Assembly: GCA_028554755.1 (NCBI GenBank)
Contig: JAPTOF010000017.1
Coordinates: 11,307,501-11,371,500, forward strand
DNA from: Cordia subcordata
Lineage: Eukaryota; Streptophyta; Magnoliopsida; Boraginales; Cordiaceae
DNA: 64,000 nt
Direction: 5' to 3'
Of the stretch, positions 61,927 through 64,000 are shown in pieces (the first letter of the stretch is position 1; every line of letters begins with the position of its first letter). The translations under genes were made by a program, and so were the position numbers. The notes beneath the pieces were generated by a model. The model was not told the DNA's origin. It did not search any database and saw nothing but the letters and a program-made list of their open reading frames with translations.

Positions 61927-64000
<2,074 letters not shown>

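Overview
The window is nuclear DNA of a flowering plant, most likely a core eudicot. Evidence: short exons with GT..AG introns, AT-rich intergenic DNA, plant-only families (R2R3-MYB, SPL/NZZ repressor, S-domain receptor kinase, PHOS-type universal stress protein) and typical plant transposons. I cannot name the species.

Layout. 1-4.6 kb: AT-rich and gene-free, with one tandem duplication. 4.67-7.05 kb (+): three-exon R2R3-MYB gene with a foldback element in intron 1. 7.97-8.96 kb: LINE remnant. 10.36-10.70 kb (-): single-exon EF-hand protein of the PBP1/KIC type, followed by a 3' segment ending in a polyadenylation signal and a genomic A tract. 12.9-20.7 kb: retrotransposon cluster, namely a 460-bp TRIM element (12928-13387) and a full-length but inactivated Ty1/copia element (13635-20674, minus strand, AAAAC target duplication). 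20.7-29.2 kb: gene-free, with a Mutator-like non-autonomous element, a Tourist-like MITE, a duplicated copia RT relic and a 78-bp hairpin. 29.2-30.7 kb (+): two-exon predicted membrane protein of unknown function. 32.3-37.9 kb (+): nine-exon TRM5-type tRNA (guanine37-N1)-methyltransferase. 43.0-45.0 kb (+): SPOROCYTELESS/NOZZLE. 45.27-45.36 kb (-): tRNA-Ser(AGA). 46.2-48.8 kb (+): universal stress protein. 51.8-53.0 kb (-): frameshifted F-box gene. 54.3-57.5 kb (-): intact seven-exon G-type lectin S-receptor-like kinase. 61.0-61.9 kb (+): truncated S-lectin pseudogene. 61.9-64.0 kb (-): second, nearly identical receptor kinase cut by the window edge.

The genes do not form a pathway. The order TRM5, NZZ, PHOS-type USP, S-receptor kinase, S-receptor kinase matches, from memory, the Arabidopsis order At4g27340-27330-27320-27300/27290. 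This supports orthology and marks the block as ancient. The transposons sit between these conserved genes. The most notable structures are the chimeric junction at about 61847, the TRIM, the two Mutator-like elements with perfect 9-bp target duplications, two unexplained hairpins, and the frameshift in a GCC run of the F-box gene. All splice models were read by eye from phase, GT/AG and family sequence. No alignment or expression data were available.
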